Shown here: one piece after another, positions 24,033 to 34,200 of the stretch
Position numbering within the stretch: position 1 is the stretch's first letter
Layout of the letters: each line of letters starts with the position of its first letter
Origin: Polynucleobacter sp. MWH-Berg-3C6
Lineage (GTDB): Bacteria; Pseudomonadota; Gammaproteobacteria; Burkholderiales; Burkholderiaceae
DNA: 64,000 bases
Reading direction: 5' to 3'
NCBI RefSeq assembly: GCF_018881855.1
Contig: NZ_JACVPN010000004.1
Location: forward strand, 62,001 to 126,000
The notes under the pieces: generated by a model
Database searches by the model: none
What the model was told of the DNA's origin: nothing
Seen by the model: the letters and a program-made list of their open reading frames with translations, nothing else
Program-made: the position numbers and the translations under genes

Positions 24033-24503
24033 ATGCCACGTCGTCGTGAAGTTCCCAAACGGGAAATTTTGCCGGATCCAAAATTCGGCAATGTAGAAGT
24101 AGCTAAATTCATGAACGTCCTGATGTTGGACGGCAAGAAATCGGTTGCAGAGCGTATCGTTTACGGTGCCTTTGATCACATCGAGAAAAAAGCAAATAAA
24201 GAACCACTCGAAATTTTTTCAACAGCCATGGGCAACGTTAAGCCAATGGTTGAGGTAAAGAGCCGTCGTGTTGGTGGCGCTAACTATCAAGTTCCTGTTG
24301 AAGTTCGTCCATCACGTCGTTCCGCTTTGGCAATGCGCTGGTTGCGCGAAGCTGCCAAGAAGCGTGGTGAAAAATCTATGGCTCAACGTTTAGCCAACGA
24401 ATTATTAGAAGCTGCTGAAGGTCGTGGCGGCGCAATGAAGAAGCGTGAAGAAGTTCACCGTATGGCAGAAGCTAATAAAGCTTTCTCACATTTCCGCTTC
24501 TAA
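24033..24503 (+). CDS. rpsG: 30S ribosomal protein S7
   Basis: S7 starts assembly of the 30S head and contacts E-site tRNA. The 156-residue protein starts [10 protein letters not shown] and carries the usual [17 protein letters not shown] and [14 protein letters not shown] segments. GAAGGAG precedes the ATG. It follows a structured intercistronic gap and precedes fusA by 27 bases. Confidence 0.98.
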   Translation: MPRRREVPKREILPDPKFGNVEVAKFMNVLMLDGKKSVAERIVYGAFDHIEKKANKEPLEIFSTAMGNVKPMVEVKSRRVGGANYQVPVEVRPSRRSALAMRWLREAAKKRGEKSMAQRLANELLEAAEGRGGAMKKREEVHRMAEANKAFSHFRF

Positions 24504-24530
24504 TCCAATAGTTAAGAAAAGGCACTAACA

Positions 24531-26633
24531 GTGGCACGTAAAACCCCCATCGACAAATACCGCAATATTGGTATTTCTGCGCACATTGACGCAGGCAAGA
24601 CAACAACTACAGAACGCGTTTTGTTCTACACCGGTGTTAATCACAAAATCGGTGAAGTGCATGATGGCGCAGCTACCATGGACTGGATGGAGCAAGAGCA
24701 AGAGCGTGGTATCACCATTACTTCTGCTGCTACCACCACTTTCTGGAAGGGTATGGCAGGCAATATGCCTGAGCACCGTATCAACATTATTGATACCCCA
24801 GGGCACGTAGACTTCACGATTGAAGTTGAGCGCTCAATGCGCGTTTTGGATGGCGCTTGCATGGTTTACTGTGCGGTAGGTGGAGTACAGCCACAATCTG
24901 AAACTGTTTGGCGTCAAGCAAACAAGTATCAAGTTCCCCGTTTAGCATTCGTTAACAAGATGGACCGCACCGGCGCGAATTTCTTCAAGGTCTATGACCA
25001 AATGAAGACTCGCCTCAAGGCAAACCCAATCTTGATCCAGATTCCAATCGGCGCAGAAGAAAACTTCAAAGGCGTTGTGGACTTGGTAAAAATGAAGGCC
25101 ATCTACTGGGATGAGGCTTCACAAGGTACTAAGTTCACCTACGAAGACATTCCTGCTGAATTGCAAGCTTCTGCTGAAGAGTGGCGCGAGAAGATGCTCG
25201 AAGCTGCTGCAGAGAGTTCAGAAGAGTTGATGGAAAAGTATCTCGGCGGCGAAGGCTTGACCGAAGAAGAAATTAAAGGCGCATTGCGTCAACGTACTAT
25301 TGCCAATGAAATCGTTCCAATGTTGTGCGGAACTGCTTTCAAAAACAAGGGCGTTCAGGCGATGTTGGATGCAGTAGTTGAGTTGTTGCCTTCCCCATTA
25401 GATGTTCCGCCAGTTCCTTGCGAATTGGAAGATGGTTCACCTGCAACTCGTGAAGCATCTGATAACGCGAAGTTTTCTGCATTAGCATTTAAGATCATGA
25501 CTGACCCATTTGTTGGTCAGCTCATCTTCTTCCGCGTTTACTCAGGCGTAATGAAGTCTGGTGACACCATCTATAACCCAATTAAGGGTAAGAAAGAGCG
25601 TGTTGGTCGTTTATTGCAGATGCATGCAAACCAACGTGAAGAAATTAAAGAAGTTTACGCAGGCGATATCGCTGCAGCAGTTGGTCTAAAAGACGCGACA
25701 ACTGGCGAAACATTGTGTGATCCAGATAGCATCGTGATTTTGGAGCGCATGGTATTCCCAGAGCCAGTGATCTCACAGGCTGTTGAGCCTAAGACAAAAG
25801 CTGACCAAGAAAAAATGGGTCTTGCTTTGAATCGCTTGGCACAAGAAGATCCTTCTTTCCGCGTGAAGACTGATGAAGAATCAGGCCAAACTATTATTTC
25901 CGGTATGGGCGAGCTCCACTTGGAAATTTTGGTTGACCGTATGAAGCGTGAGTTCAGCGTAGAAGCAACTGTTGGTAAGCCACAAGTTGCCTATCGCGAA
26001 ACTATTCGTAAGGTTTGCGAAGAAATCGAAGGTAAGTTTGTTAAGCAGTCTGGTGGTCGTGGTCAGTATGGTCACGTGGTTCTCAAGCTCGAGCCACAAG
26101 CCCCAGGCAAAGGTTTTGAATTCGTTGACGCCATTAAGGGTGGTGTAGTTCCACGTGAATACATTCCTGCAGTAGAAAAAGGCATTATCGAAACTTTGAA
26201 TTCCGGTATTTTGGCTGGTTATCCAGTTGTAGATATCAAGGCAACATTATTCTTCGGTTCATACCATGATGTTGACTCTAACGAGAACGCATTTAAGATG
26301 GCGGGCTCAATGGCGTTCAAAGACGGTATGCGTAAAGCATCACCAGTGTTGCTTGAACCAATGATGGCTGTTGAAGTAGAAACACCAGAAGATTTCATGG
26401 GTAACGTAATGGGTGACCTCTCATCACGTCGCGGTATTTTGCAAGGTATGGATGACATTCCAGGGGGCGGCAAGATCGTTCGCGCTGAAGTGCCATTGGC
26501 AGAGATGTTTGGTTATTCAACTGGCTTGCGCTCGTTGACCCAAGGTCGCGCTACCTACACCATGGAATTTAAGCATTATTCCGAAGCACCTAAGAACGTT
26601 GCTGAAGCAGTTATGGCTGCTAAAGCGAAGTAA
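24531..26633 (+). CDS. fusA: Elongation factor G
   Basis: EF-G is the GTPase that drives translocation and, with RRF, ribosome recycling. The GTG start at 24531 gives 700 residues. The G domain shows [12 protein letters not shown] (P-loop), DTPGHVDF (G3) and NKMDRTGA (G4). Domains II-V follow, ending in the usual AKAK tail. It is the normal, single-copy type with the standard length. The next gene, tuf, starts 49 bases later. Confidence 0.98.
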   Translation: MARKTPIDKYRNIGISAHIDAGKTTTTERVLFYTGVNHKIGEVHDGAATMDWMEQEQERGITITSAATTTFWKGMAGNMPEHRINIIDTPGHVDFTIEVERSMRVLDGACMVYCAVGGVQPQSETVWRQANKYQVPRLAFVNKMDRTGANFFKVYDQMKTRLKANPILIQIPIGAEENFKGVVDLVKMKAIYWDEASQGTKFTYEDIPAELQASAEEWREKMLEAAAESSEELMEKYLGGEGLTEEEIKGALRQRTIANEIVPMLCGTAFKNKGVQAMLDAVVELLPSPLDVPPVPCELEDGSPATREASDNAKFSALAFKIMTDPFVGQLIFFRVYSGVMKSGDTIYNPIKGKKERVGRLLQMHANQREEIKEVYAGDIAAAVGLKDATTGETLCDPDSIVILERMVFPEPVISQAVEPKTKADQEKMGLALNRLAQEDPSFRVKTDEESGQTIISGMGELHLEILVDRMKREFSVEATVGKPQVAYRETIRKVCEEIEGKFVKQSGGRGQYGHVVLKLEPQAPGKGFEFVDAIKGGVVPREYIPAVEKGIIETLNSGILAGYPVVDIKATLFFGSYHDVDSNENAFKMAGSMAFKDGMRKASPVLLEPMMAVEVETPEDFMGNVMGDLSSRRGILQGMDDIPGGGKIVRAEVPLAEMFGYSTGLRSLTQGRATYTMEFKHYSEAPKNVAEAVMAAKAK

Positions 26634-26678
26634 TTTATCCACATTAATTTTGAATATTGACTAGCTAAGAAGGCAGAC

Positions 26679-27876
26679 AAAAATGGCAAAAGAAAAATTC
26701 GAGCGGACAAAACCGCACGTAAACGTAGGCACCATCGGTCACGTTGACCACGGTAAAACTACATTGACAGCAGCAATTGCAACCGTGCTCTCAAAAGCAT
26801 TCGGTGGCGAAGCAAAAGCATACGATCAGATCGATGCTGCTCCTGAAGAAAAAGCCCGCGGTATTACGATTAATACAGCGCACGTTGAGTATGAGACAGC
26901 AAATCGTCACTACGCTCACGTAGATTGCCCAGGACATGCTGACTACGTTAAGAACATGATTACTGGTGCTGCTCAGATGGACGGCGCTATTTTGGTTTGC
27001 TCTGCAGCTGACGGCCCAATGCCACAAACTCGTGAGCACATCCTCTTGGCACGCCAAGTTGGTGTTCCTTACATCGTGGTGTTCTTAAACAAGTGCGACA
27101 TGGTTGATGACGCTGAATTGTTAGAACTCGTTGAAATGGAAGTTCGTGAGCTTCTATCTAAATACGACTTCCCAGGCGATGACACACCAATCATCCAAGG
27201 TTCTGCTAAGTTAGCTCTTGAAGGCGACGAAGGCCCATTAGGTAAAGAAGCCATCATGAAATTGGCTGAAGCTTTAGATACTTACATCCCAACTCCAGAG
27301 CGTGCAATTGATGGTGCGTTCTTGATGCCAGTAGAAGACGTGTTCTCGATCTCTGGTCGCGGTACTGTTGTAACAGGCCGTATCGAGCGCGGTATCGTTA
27401 AGGTTGGTGAAGAGATTGAAATCGTTGGTATCAAACCAACTCTCAAAACTACTTGTACTGGTGTTGAAATGTTCCGCAAATTGCTCGACCAAGGTCAAGC
27501 AGGCGATAACGTTGGTATCTTGTTACGCGGTACAAAACGTGAAGAAGTTGAGCGCGGCCAAGTATTGGCTAAGCCAGGTTCAATCACCCCACATACTCAC
27601 TTTACAGCCGAGGTTTACATCTTGGGTAAAGATGAAGGTGGTCGTCATACTCCATTCTTTAACAACTATCGTCCACAGTTTTACTTCCGTACTACGGACG
27701 TAACTGGTTCAATCGAGTTGCCAAAAGACAAAGAAATGGTCATGCCTGGTGATAACGTCACGATTACCGTAAAACTCATCGCTCCAATCGCGATGGAAGA
27801 AGGTTTACGTTTTGCGATCCGTGAAGGTGGCCGCACTGTTGGCGCCGGCGTGGTTGCAAAGATTTTGGCTTAAGTA
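26679..27876 (+). repeat. Long direct repeat: tuf copy 2
   Basis: The second copy of the roughly 1.2-kb tuf repeat (partner 9886-11083). Identity ends within a few bases of the start and stop codons. Confidence 0.9.
26683..27873 (+). CDS. tuf: Elongation factor Tu, second copy
   Basis: This 396-residue EF-Tu is identical in protein to the copy at 9890-11080. It carries the same GTPase motifs and the same length. It lies in the classical place behind fusA, and is followed by a strong hairpin before rpsJ. Two tuf genes is the usual proteobacterial state; gene conversion usually keeps them alike. Confidence 0.98.
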   Translation: MAKEKFERTKPHVNVGTIGHVDHGKTTLTAAIATVLSKAFGGEAKAYDQIDAAPEEKARGITINTAHVEYETANRHYAHVDCPGHADYVKNMITGAAQMDGAILVCSAADGPMPQTREHILLARQVGVPYIVVFLNKCDMVDDAELLELVEMEVRELLSKYDFPGDDTPIIQGSAKLALEGDEGPLGKEAIMKLAEALDTYIPTPERAIDGAFLMPVEDVFSISGRGTVVTGRIERGIVKVGEEIEIVGIKPTLKTTCTGVEMFRKLLDQGQAGDNVGILLRGTKREEVERGQVLAKPGSITPHTHFTAEVYILGKDEGGRHTPFFNNYRPQFYFRTTDVTGSIELPKDKEMVMPGDNVTITVKLIAPIAMEEGLRFAIREGGRTVGAGVVAKILA

Positions 27877-27910
27877 AGTAGAAGTAAATAATATTTAGCG
27901 GTTTGCTAAC

Positions 27911-27939
27911 CGGTGACATCAGTGCTGCTGATGTCACCG
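27911..27939 (+). promoter_or_regulatory. Strong hairpin in the rpsJ leader
   Basis: A perfect 12-bp stem (27911-27922 with 27928-27939) has a 5-base loop. It sits in the 117-base tuf-rpsJ gap and is followed by GCTCTTTAG, not a clean T-run. It could be an RNA-processing site, a weak attenuator or part of an S10-type leader. Confidence 0.65.
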
Positions 27940-27990
27940 TGCTCTTTAGATGTATAACGTGGCAGCACCACACCGCTCTTTGGAATTAAT

Positions 27991-28302
27991 ATGCAAAACC
28001 AAAAAATTCGTATTCGCCTTAAAGCATTTGATTACCGTTTGATTGACCAGTCTGCAGCTGAAATCGTTGATACAGCTAAGCGTACTGGTGCGGTTGTTAA
28101 GGGTCCAGTACCTTTGCCGACCCGTATTGAGCGTTTTGATATCTTGCGTTCACCACACGTGAACAAGACATCTCGCGATCAATTAGAGATCCGCACCCAT
28201 CTTCGTTTGATGGATATTGTTGATCCTACTGAGAAAACTGTAGATGCTTTGATGAAATTAGACCTCCCAGCAGGTGTGGACGTCGAAATTAAGCTGCAGT
28301 AA
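27991..28302 (+). CDS. rpsJ: 30S ribosomal protein S10
   Basis: S10 is a 30S head protein and, with NusB, binds boxA RNA in antitermination. The 103-residue protein starts [10 protein letters not shown] and carries the [17 protein letters not shown] loop. No strong Shine-Dalgarno is seen before the ATG. Unlike the classical S10 operon, a 191-base gap with a likely promoter separates it from rplC, so rpsJ seems to be the last gene of the rpsL unit. Confidence 0.98.
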   Translation: MQNQKIRIRLKAFDYRLIDQSAAEIVDTAKRTGAVVKGPVPLPTRIERFDILRSPHVNKTSRDQLEIRTHLRLMDIVDPTEKTVDALMKLDLPAGVDVEIKLQ

Positions 28303-28312
28303 TGTAGTTTTT

Positions 28313-28338
28313 CCAGTCTTAGCTATTGCCAAGACTGG
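28313..28338 (+). promoter_or_regulatory. Hairpin after rpsJ overlapping the rplC promoter
   Basis: An 8-bp perfect stem CCAGTCTT (28313-28320) with AAGACTGG (28331-28338) lies 10 bases after the rpsJ stop. There is no T-run, so it may be a 3'-end stabiliser or a weak or Rho-linked end. Its loop contains the -35 box of the next promoter. Confidence 0.5.
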
Positions 28339-28354
28339 ACTTTCGGGATAGAAT
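28326..28354 (+). promoter_or_regulatory. Internal promoter before rplC
   Basis: TTGCCA (28326-28331) and TAGAAT (28349-28354) are separated by 17 bases. The start should be near 28361, giving a leader of about 139 bases before rplC. Confidence 0.7.
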
Positions 28355-28422
28355 CTAAGGCTTCGCTCAATTAATTGGGTGGAATTTTGGGCTTTATCAG
28401 CATTAAAAACGTTGTAAGTTAT

Positions 28423-28486
28423 TGATTTAGAAGTACTTTTACTTGTAAATCACTTAAATTAATTTTGCCGACCAATCGAAGTCGGC
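28423..28486 (+). promoter_or_regulatory. Two-hairpin leader before rplC
   Basis: TGATTTAGAAGT (28423-28434) pairs with ACTTGTAAATCA (28441-28452) with one mismatch. GCCGAC (28467-28472) pairs with GTCGGC (28481-28486), directly before the ribosome binding site GTGGAG (28487-28492). The arrangement is what a translational repressor site would look like. L4 represses the S10 operon in E. coli, so an L4 target is a reasonable guess only. Confidence 0.5.
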
Positions 28487-28499
28487 GTGGAGCATGAAT

Positions 28500-29156
28500 A
28501 TGAGCTTAGGCTTAATCGGCCGCAAGGTCGGCATGACCCGTCTATTTACGGACGAAGGGGATTCTATCCCTGTAACCGTAATTGACGTGAGTGACAACAG
28601 AGTCGCTCAAATCAAGACCCAGGCAACTGATGGCTATGACGCTATCCAGTTGGCACATGGCACACGTAGAGCTACACGCGTTACCAAGGCAATGGCTGGT
28701 CACTTCGCTAAAGCAGGAGTGATGGCTGGTAACGGTCTCAACGAATTCCAATTGGACGCAGCAAAAATCGCAGAAATGACACCAGGACAAGTAATTCCTG
28801 CTGAAGCTGCATTTACTGCTGGTCAAAAAGTGGATGTGCAAGGCGTATCTATCGGTAAGGGTTACGCAGGTACCATCAAGCGTTATCACTTCGCTTCTGG
28901 TCGCGCATCCCACGGTAACTCTAGATCACACAACGTACCAGGTTCTATTGGTATGGCGCAAGATCCAGGTCGTGTTTTCCCAGGTAAGCGCATGACAGGC
29001 CACCTTGGTGACGTTACACGTACCGTACAAAATTTAGTCATCGCACGCATTGATGCAGAACGTAATCTCATCATGGTTAAAGGCGCTATTCCAGGCGCCC
29101 CAGGCGGTAAAGTTATTGTTACTCCAGCGGTGAAAACACCGTTGAAGAAGAAATAA
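28500..29156 (+). CDS. rplC: 50S ribosomal protein L3
   Basis: L3 is an early assembly protein whose loop reaches the peptidyl-transferase centre. The ATG at 28500 gives 218 residues starting [14 protein letters not shown]. An ATG six bases earlier is only one base from the GTGGAG ribosome binding site and is rejected. The conserved loop ([20 protein letters not shown] region) is intact. It is the first gene of a transcription block that runs at least to rpsQ. Confidence 0.97.
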   Translation: MSLGLIGRKVGMTRLFTDEGDSIPVTVIDVSDNRVAQIKTQATDGYDAIQLAHGTRRATRVTKAMAGHFAKAGVMAGNGLNEFQLDAAKIAEMTPGQVIPAEAAFTAGQKVDVQGVSIGKGYAGTIKRYHFASGRASHGNSRSHNVPGSIGMAQDPGRVFPGKRMTGHLGDVTRTVQNLVIARIDAERNLIMVKGAIPGAPGGKVIVTPAVKTPLKKK

Positions 29157-29167
29157 GGAGAGCGAAT

Positions 29168-29788
29168 ATGGAACTTAAGCTTCTCCAAGACAACGGTACT
29201 TTAGGTGCAGGCGTACAAGCTTCACCAGAAGTATTCGAGCGCGAATATAACGAAGCATTGGTACACCAAGTTGTAGTGGCTTACCAAGCAAATGCACGTA
29301 GCGGTAACCGTGCACAAAAAGACCGTGAGCAAGTTAAGCACACAACCAAAAAACCTTGGCGTCAAAAAGGTACTGGTCGTGCACGTGCTGGTATGAGCTC
29401 TTCCCCGCTGTGGCGTGGAGGTGGTCGTATATTCCCAAATTCTCCAGAAGAGAATTTCAGCCAAAAAGTAAACAAGAAAATGTACCGCGCTGGTATGAGA
29501 TCAATTTTGTCTCAGTTGGCTCGCGAAGGTCGTTTGAATGTAGTTGATCAATTTAATCTTGATGCTCCAAAGACTAAAGTTTTAGCTGACAAAGTTAAAG
29601 CAATGGGCTTGGATTCAGTCTTGATCATTGTTGATCAGGTTAGCGAGAATTTGTACTTGGCATCACGTAACTTGCACAAAGTTGCCGTGGTTGAGCCACA
29701 GCACGCTGATCCATTAGCTTTGGTTCAATACAAAAAGGTATTGGTAAGCAAAGCAGCGATCGCAAAAATTGAGGAGTTGCTGAAATGA
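29168..29788 (+). CDS. rplD: 50S ribosomal protein L4
   Basis: L4 lines the peptide exit tunnel; in E. coli it also represses its own operon by transcription and translation control. The 206-residue protein has the long tunnel loop with [15 protein letters not shown], the region where macrolide resistance mutations occur, here in the normal form. It overlaps rplW by four bases (ATGA), so translation is coupled. Confidence 0.98.
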   Translation: MELKLLQDNGTLGAGVQASPEVFEREYNEALVHQVVVAYQANARSGNRAQKDREQVKHTTKKPWRQKGTGRARAGMSSSPLWRGGGRIFPNSPEENFSQKVNKKMYRAGMRSILSQLAREGRLNVVDQFNLDAPKTKVLADKVKAMGLDSVLIIVDQVSENLYLASRNLHKVAVVEPQHADPLALVQYKKVLVSKAAIAKIEELLK

Positions 29789-30099
29789 GCCAAGTCCGTA
29801 AAAACGATCACAACCTAATGAAGGTTCTGCTTGGACCGGTGATCTCTGAAAAAGCCACTATGGTTGCAGAGAAAAACGAACAAGTAGTTTTCCAAGTAGC
29901 TCGCGACGCAAACAAGAGCGATGTAAAACAAGCAGTTGAATTGCTCTTCAAAGTGCAAGTTGACTCAGTTCAAATCGTAAATCAAAAGGGTAAGCCTAAG
30001 CGCTATGGCCGTTTTGAAGGTCGTCGTGACCACACTAAGAAGGCCTATGTGAATTTGAAGCCAGGTCAAGAAATTAACTTTGAAGCGGAGGCGAATTAA
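29785..30099 (+). CDS. rplW: 50S ribosomal protein L23
   Basis: L23 is at the tunnel exit and docks trigger factor and SRP. The 104-residue protein carries [19 protein letters not shown] near the start and the [18 protein letters not shown] segment. It overlaps rplD by four bases and precedes rplB by two. Confidence 0.98.
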   Translation: MSQVRKNDHNLMKVLLGPVISEKATMVAEKNEQVVFQVARDANKSDVKQAVELLFKVQVDSVQIVNQKGKPKRYGRFEGRRDHTKKAYVNLKPGQEINFEAEAN

Positions 30100-30101
30100 T
30101 C

Positions 30102-30932
30102 ATGCCTTTGATGAAGACAAAACCGACCTCACCAGGTCGTCGCTCAATGGTCAAGGTGGTAAATCCTGACCTGCATAAAGGTAAGCCTTTTGCAGCGTTG
30201 GTAGAGCCACAATTCCAAAAAGCGGGTCGTAACAATAATGGTCACATCACTACCCGTCATAAAGGTGGTGGTCATAAGCATCACTATCGTGTTGTTGATT
30301 TCAAACGCAACGACAAAGATGGCATTCCAGCAAAAGTTGAACGCTTGGAATACGATCCGAACCGCAGTGCAAATATTGCATTGATCGTGTTTGCAGATGG
30401 TGAGCGTCGCTACATTCCTGCTGCTAAAGGCATGACTGTTGGCCAAGCAATCATGAATGGTTCAGAAGCGCCAATCAAATCTGGAAACAACTTGCCGATT
30501 CGCAATATTCCAGTTGGTAGCACTATTCACTGCGTTGAAATTCTCCCAGGCAAAGGTGCTCAAGTAGCGCGCTCTGCTGGCGGCTCAGCAGTATTGTTAG
30601 CTCGTGAAGGCGTATACGCTCAAGTGCGTTTGCGCTCTGGTGAAGTTCGCCGTGTTCTGATTGAGTGCCGCGCCACTATTGGTGAAGTTGGTAACGAAGA
30701 GCACAGCTTGCGTCAAATTGGTAAAGCAGGTGCAAATCGCTGGCGTGGTATTCGCCCAACCGTTCGCGGTGTGGCAATGAACCCAGTAGATCACCCACAC
30801 GGTGGTGGTGAAGGTAGAACTGGTGAAGGCCGTGTACCTGTATCTCCATGGGGCACTCCAACCAAAGGTTATCGCACACGTCGCAATAAGCGCACAACTT
30901 CGATGATCGTTCAACGTCGTCAAAAACGTTAA
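30102..30932 (+). CDS. rplB: 50S ribosomal protein L2
   Basis: L2 joins the subunits and supports peptidyl transfer. The 276-residue protein has the OB-fold and SH3-like domains and the conserved C-terminal [13 protein letters not shown] loop with its key histidine. It starts two bases after the rplW stop. Confidence 0.98.
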   Translation: MPLMKTKPTSPGRRSMVKVVNPDLHKGKPFAALVEPQFQKAGRNNNGHITTRHKGGGHKHHYRVVDFKRNDKDGIPAKVERLEYDPNRSANIALIVFADGERRYIPAAKGMTVGQAIMNGSEAPIKSGNNLPIRNIPVGSTIHCVEILPGKGAQVARSAGGSAVLLAREGVYAQVRLRSGEVRRVLIECRATIGEVGNEEHSLRQIGKAGANRWRGIRPTVRGVAMNPVDHPHGGGEGRTGEGRVPVSPWGTPTKGYRTRRNKRTTSMIVQRRQKR

Positions 30933-30951
30933 GCGATAAGGATAAATAGAT

Positions 30952-31230
30952 ATGACACGTTCAGCTAAAAAAGGCCCATTCTGCGACGCCAGCTTAGTAA
31001 AAAAAGTTGAAGTTGCACAAGCCAACAAGGACAAAAAGCCGATCAAAACTTGGTCACGCCGTTCAACAATTCTTCCAGACTTTATTGGTCTGACAATTGC
31101 TGTACACAACGGTCGTCAACACGTTCCGGTTTATGTATCAGAAAACATGGTGGGTCATAAGTTAGGCGAATTTGCCTTGACCCGTACTTTCAAAGGTCAC
31201 GCTGCTGACAAGAAAGTTGTGAAGAAGTAA
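30952..31230 (+). CDS. rpsS: 30S ribosomal protein S19
   Basis: S19 is in the 30S head and contacts S13 and the A-site region. The 92-residue protein starts [15 protein letters not shown] and has [21 protein letters not shown], both typical. It lies 19 bases after rplB, preceded by AAGGAT. Confidence 0.98.
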   Translation: MTRSAKKGPFCDASLVKKVEVAQANKDKKPIKTWSRRSTILPDFIGLTIAVHNGRQHVPVYVSENMVGHKLGEFALTRTFKGHAADKKVVKK

Positions 31231-31240
31231 GGGGATGATG

Positions 31241-31570
31241 ATGGAAGTTAAAGCTATTCACCGCAGCGCCCGCATTTCAGCGCAAAAGACACGTTTGGTC
31301 GCTGACCAAATTCGTGGTTTGCCGATTGCTCGCGCATTAAACATTTTGAATTTCAGCCCCAAAAAAGCTGCCTTCATTGTGAAAAAAGTAGTTGAGTCAG
31401 CGATTGCAAATGCTGAACACAATAAAGGTGCCGACATTGATGAGCTCAAGGTATCAGCGGTAATCGTTGATAAAGCAACATCCTTGAAGCGCTTCACTGC
31501 ACGCGCTAAGGGTCGTGGCAATCAAATCGAAAAACAAACTTGTCACATTAGCGTGACCTTGAGTAACTAA
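31241..31570 (+). CDS. rplV: 50S ribosomal protein L22
   Basis: L22 lines the exit tunnel with its beta-hairpin. Three in-frame ATG codons stand in a row at 31235, 31238 and 31241. AAGGGG ends at 31234, so only the third has proper spacing, and it gives the usual 109-residue start [18 protein letters not shown]. The tunnel hairpin ([18 protein letters not shown]) is normal. Confidence 0.96.
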   Translation: MEVKAIHRSARISAQKTRLVADQIRGLPIARALNILNFSPKKAAFIVKKVVESAIANAEHNKGADIDELKVSAVIVDKATSLKRFTARAKGRGNQIEKQTCHISVTLSN

Positions 31571-31578
31571 GGAAAGAT

Positions 31579-32406
31579 ATGGGCCAAAAGATAAACCCCA
31601 CCGGATTCCGACTCGCGGTAACGAAGAATTGGACATCACGTTGGTATGCAAACAATACTGACTTCGCAAAGATGCTGAAAGAGGACGTAGATGTCCGCAG
31701 CTATTTGAAGAAGAAGTTGAAGAATGCATCTGTTAGCAAAGTTGTGATCGAGCGTCCTGCTAAGAACGCACGCATCACTATCTATAGCTCACGTCCAGGC
31801 GTTGTAATCGGTAAAAAAGGCGAAGATATTGAAGTTCTCCGTCGCGAATTACAAAAGCGTATGGGTGTTCCAGTTCACGTGAACATTGAAGAAATTCGTA
31901 AGCCAGAAGTTGACGCGCAATTGATTGCTGACTCTATTACTCAGCAGCTCGAAAAACGCATCATGTTCCGTCGTGCTATGAAGCGTGCAATGCAAAGCGC
32001 AATGCGTCTTGGCGCACAAGGCATCAAGATCATGTCTTCTGGTCGTTTGAACGGTGCAGAAATTGCTCGTCGCGAATGGTACCGCGAAGGTCGTGTTCCA
32101 CTTCATACATTGAAGGCTGATATTGATTACGCAACATCAGAAGCTGAAACAACATACGGCATCATCGGTGTAAAAGTTTGGGTATACAAAGGCGACACAT
32201 TGGGTCGTGGTGCAGAAGCTCAAGTAGCTGCTCCATCTGCTGAACCAGCTGCCGAAGAAAAGAAAACTCGTCGTGCTCCAAGTAAAACAGCTGCTCGTAA
32301 ACTAGCCGCTGGCACTGACAAGCCATTAGTTGCTGCTAAACCAGCAGTAAAGCGTGTGCGTAAGGTTGAAGCACCTGCCGCAGATACGCAGAAGTCAGGA
32401 GAGTAA
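31579..32406 (+). CDS. rpsC: 30S ribosomal protein S3 with basic/Ala-rich C-terminal extension
   Basis: S3 has an N-terminal KH domain, about 1-110 with [20 protein letters not shown], and a C-terminal domain; it forms part of the mRNA entry tunnel and helicase. The 275-residue product is longer than E. coli S3 (233). The extra 45 or so residues are Ala, Lys, Arg and Pro-rich and probably disordered; betaproteobacterial S3 proteins often have such tails. It lies eight bases after rplV and two bases before rplP. Confidence 0.97.
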   Translation: MGQKINPTGFRLAVTKNWTSRWYANNTDFAKMLKEDVDVRSYLKKKLKNASVSKVVIERPAKNARITIYSSRPGVVIGKKGEDIEVLRRELQKRMGVPVHVNIEEIRKPEVDAQLIADSITQQLEKRIMFRRAMKRAMQSAMRLGAQGIKIMSSGRLNGAEIARREWYREGRVPLHTLKADIDYATSEAETTYGIIGVKVWVYKGDTLGRGAEAQVAAPSAEPAAEEKKTRRAPSKTAARKLAAGTDKPLVAAKPAVKRVRKVEAPAADTQKSGE

Positions 32407-32408
32407 GC

Positions 32409-32822
32409 ATGCTACAACCAAAGCGTCGTAAGTATCGTAAGGAACAAAAAGGCCGTAACACTGGCGTGGCAACACGCGGTAGTTCTGTAGCCTTTGGTGA
32501 CTTTGGATTGAAGGCCGTTGGCCGTGGCCGTCTGACTGCTCGTCAAATCGAGTCAGCACGTCGCGCAATGACCCGTCACATTAAACGTGGTGGTCGTATC
32601 TGGATTCGTATTTTCCCAGATAAGCCAATTTCACAAAAACCTGCTGAAGTACGTATGGGTAACGGTAAAGGTAACCCAGAGTACTACGTAGCTGAAATTC
32701 AACCAGGCAAAGTGCTTTACGAGATGGATGGTGTGGATGAGACTTTGGCGCGAGAAGCTTTCAAGCTTGCTGCCGCTAAGTTGCCTTTACAGACCACTTT
32801 CGTGATTCGCCACTTAGGTTGA
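32409..32822 (+). CDS. rplP: 50S ribosomal protein L16
   Basis: L16 helps to shape the A-site tRNA pocket. The 137-residue protein starts [16 protein letters not shown] and contains [19 protein letters not shown] and [12 protein letters not shown], both characteristic. It directly follows rpsC. Confidence 0.98.
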   Translation: MLQPKRRKYRKEQKGRNTGVATRGSSVAFGDFGLKAVGRGRLTARQIESARRAMTRHIKRGGRIWIRIFPDKPISQKPAEVRMGNGKGNPEYYVAEIQPGKVLYEMDGVDETLAREAFKLAAAKLPLQTTFVIRHLG

Positions 32823-32836
32823 TCGGGATAGAGATT

Positions 32837-33031
32837 ATGAAAAATAAAGAATTAGCAGCTAAAGATCTGACTGGCTTGAATGCAGAATTGACAGAGCTCT
32901 TAAAGACCAACTTTAAGCTCCGTATGCAAAAAGGCACTCAGCAACTAACTAATACCAGCCAATTGGGTAAAACTAAGCGCGACATCGCTCGTGTGAAGAC
33001 TTTTATTACCCAAAAAACTGCACAGAAATAA
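32837..33031 (+). CDS. rpmC: 50S ribosomal protein L29
   Basis: L29 is a small two-helix protein at the tunnel exit next to L23. The ATG at 32837 gives 64 residues starting [11 protein letters not shown]; an earlier frame opening at 32819 overlaps rplP and is rejected. The conserved [16 protein letters not shown] helix is present. Confidence 0.96.
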   Translation: MKNKELAAKDLTGLNAELTELLKTNFKLRMQKGTQQLTNTSQLGKTKRDIARVKTFITQKTAQK

Positions 33032-33043
33032 GGAAAAAGGGAT

Positions 33044-33313
33044 ATGACAGAATTATCTAAACCCTTGCGCCGCACCCTTGTGGGCCGCGTTGTTAGCGAC
33101 AAAATGCAAAAAACTGTGACGGTGTTAGTTGAGCGTCAAGTTAAGCATCCAGTGATTGGTAAGTACGTTGGCCAGTCCAAAAAGTACCACGCTCATGACG
33201 AAGCAGGCACATACAAGATGGGTGATACCGTTGAAATTGCTGAATCTAAGCCAATTTCACGCACTAAATCTTGGGTTGTGACCCGTTTGGTAGAGGCTTC
33301 AAAGGGTATTTAA
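33044..33313 (+). CDS. rpsQ: 30S ribosomal protein S17
   Basis: S17 is a primary 16S-binding OB-fold protein. The 89-residue product contains [20 protein letters not shown] and the KKYHAHDE segment. It is the last gene before a 184-base gap that carries a hairpin and a likely new promoter. Confidence 0.98.
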   Translation: MTELSKPLRRTLVGRVVSDKMQKTVTVLVERQVKHPVIGKYVGQSKKYHAHDEAGTYKMGDTVEIAESKPISRTKSWVVTRLVEASKGI

Positions 33314-33323
33314 GGTATTTTTA

Positions 33324-33356
33324 AGGGATTTTGGCGAAGATTCTTCCCAAATCCCT
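33324..33356 (+). terminator. Candidate terminator/attenuator after rpsQ
   Basis: AGGGATTTTGG (33324-33334) pairs with CCAAATCCCT (33347-33356) with one bulged T, followed by GTTTTA. It has a short T-run and a stable stem, so partial termination is plausible. Confidence 0.55.
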
Positions 33357-33373
33357 GTTTTACGTAGTAGAAT
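33344..33373 (+). promoter_or_regulatory. Internal promoter before rplN
   Basis: TAGAAT at 33368-33373 is a good -10 box. The -35 is weaker: TTCCCA (33344-33349) at 18-base spacing. The predicted start (about 33380) is at the base of a 7-bp hairpin GCTTCTC/GAGAAGC (33379-33385, 33397-33403). Confidence 0.5.
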
Positions 33374-33378
33374 AGAAG

Positions 33379-33497
33379 GCTTCTCTGGTTTTATTGGAGA
33401 AGCAGTGTTTTTCATTAATTCCGGGTTTTAGCTTTCGTTAAAGCCCATAGACGGAACCAAGACTGTTTGCCTTTGGCCAATAAGTTGGGGATTAGAA
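33379..33497 (+). promoter_or_regulatory. rplN leader RNA
   Basis: After the 5' hairpin (33379-33403) a second small stem GCTTT-CGTT-AAAGC (33431-33444) lies within GGGTTTTA...AAGCCC. The leader of about 118 bases ends in GGGGAT before the rplN start. In E. coli, S8 controls the spc operon at rplE; a leader here would be a different control point. Function is not shown. Confidence 0.4.
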
Positions 33498-33866
33498 ATG
33501 ATACAAACCGAAAGTAGATTGCAGGTCGCCGATAACACAGGCGCCAGTGAAGTTTTGTGCATCAAGGTATTGGGCGGCTCTAAGCGTCGTTACGCCAGTA
33601 TCGGTGATGTCATCAAAGTGACTGTAAAGTCCGCAGCTCCACGTGGCCGTGTAAAAAAAGGTGATATTTATAACGCTGTTGTAGTGAGAACAGCTAAGGG
33701 TGTTCGCCGTCCAGACGGTTCATTGATTAAGTTCGATGCAAACGCTGCGGTATTGCTCAACGCTAAGTTAGAGCCAATTGGCACACGTATCTTTGGACCA
33801 GTTACACGCGAATTGCGTACTGAAAAGTTCATGAAGATCGTTTCTCTCGCCCCCGAAGTTATTTAA
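33498..33866 (+). CDS. rplN: 50S ribosomal protein L14
   Basis: L14 is at the subunit interface and binds the silencing factor RsfS. The 122-residue protein starts [16 protein letters not shown] and has [12 protein letters not shown] and the PRGRVKKGD loop. It is the first gene of the spc-type block, behind its own likely promoter. Confidence 0.98.
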   Translation: MIQTESRLQVADNTGASEVLCIKVLGGSKRRYASIGDVIKVTVKSAAPRGRVKKGDIYNAVVVRTAKGVRRPDGSLIKFDANAAVLLNAKLEPIGTRIFGPVTRELRTEKFMKIVSLAPEVI

Positions 33867-33875
33867 GAGGCTGAT

Positions 33876-34184
33876 ATGAAAAAGATTCGTAAAGGTGATT
33901 CCGTAGTTCTGTTGACTGGCCGTGATAAAGGCAAGCAAGGAACTGTTACAGCCGTTCTCGATGAGAAGTTAGTCATCGAAGGCGTGAATATTTATAAAAA
34001 GAGCGTTAAGCCAAACCCAGCTGCTGGTGTAACCGGCGGCATGATTGACAAGACTATGCCTGTTCACATTTCTAATGTGGCTTTGGTTGACGGTAACGGC
34101 AAACCATCACGTGTTGGTATCAAACTCGTTGACGGTAAAAAACAGCGTTTCCTCAAAACCACTGGCGCAACATTAAGCGCATAA
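33876..34184 (+). CDS. rplX: 50S ribosomal protein L24
   Basis: L24 starts 50S assembly by binding domain I of 23S rRNA. The 102-residue protein shows the KOW motif [20 protein letters not shown] near the start. It lies nine bases after rplN. Confidence 0.98.
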   Translation: MKKIRKGDSVVLLTGRDKGKQGTVTAVLDEKLVIEGVNIYKKSVKPNPAAGVTGGMIDKTMPVHISNVALVDGNGKPSRVGIKLVDGKKQRFLKTTGATLSA

Positions 34185-34200
34185 GGGGCACGGAGAAATT

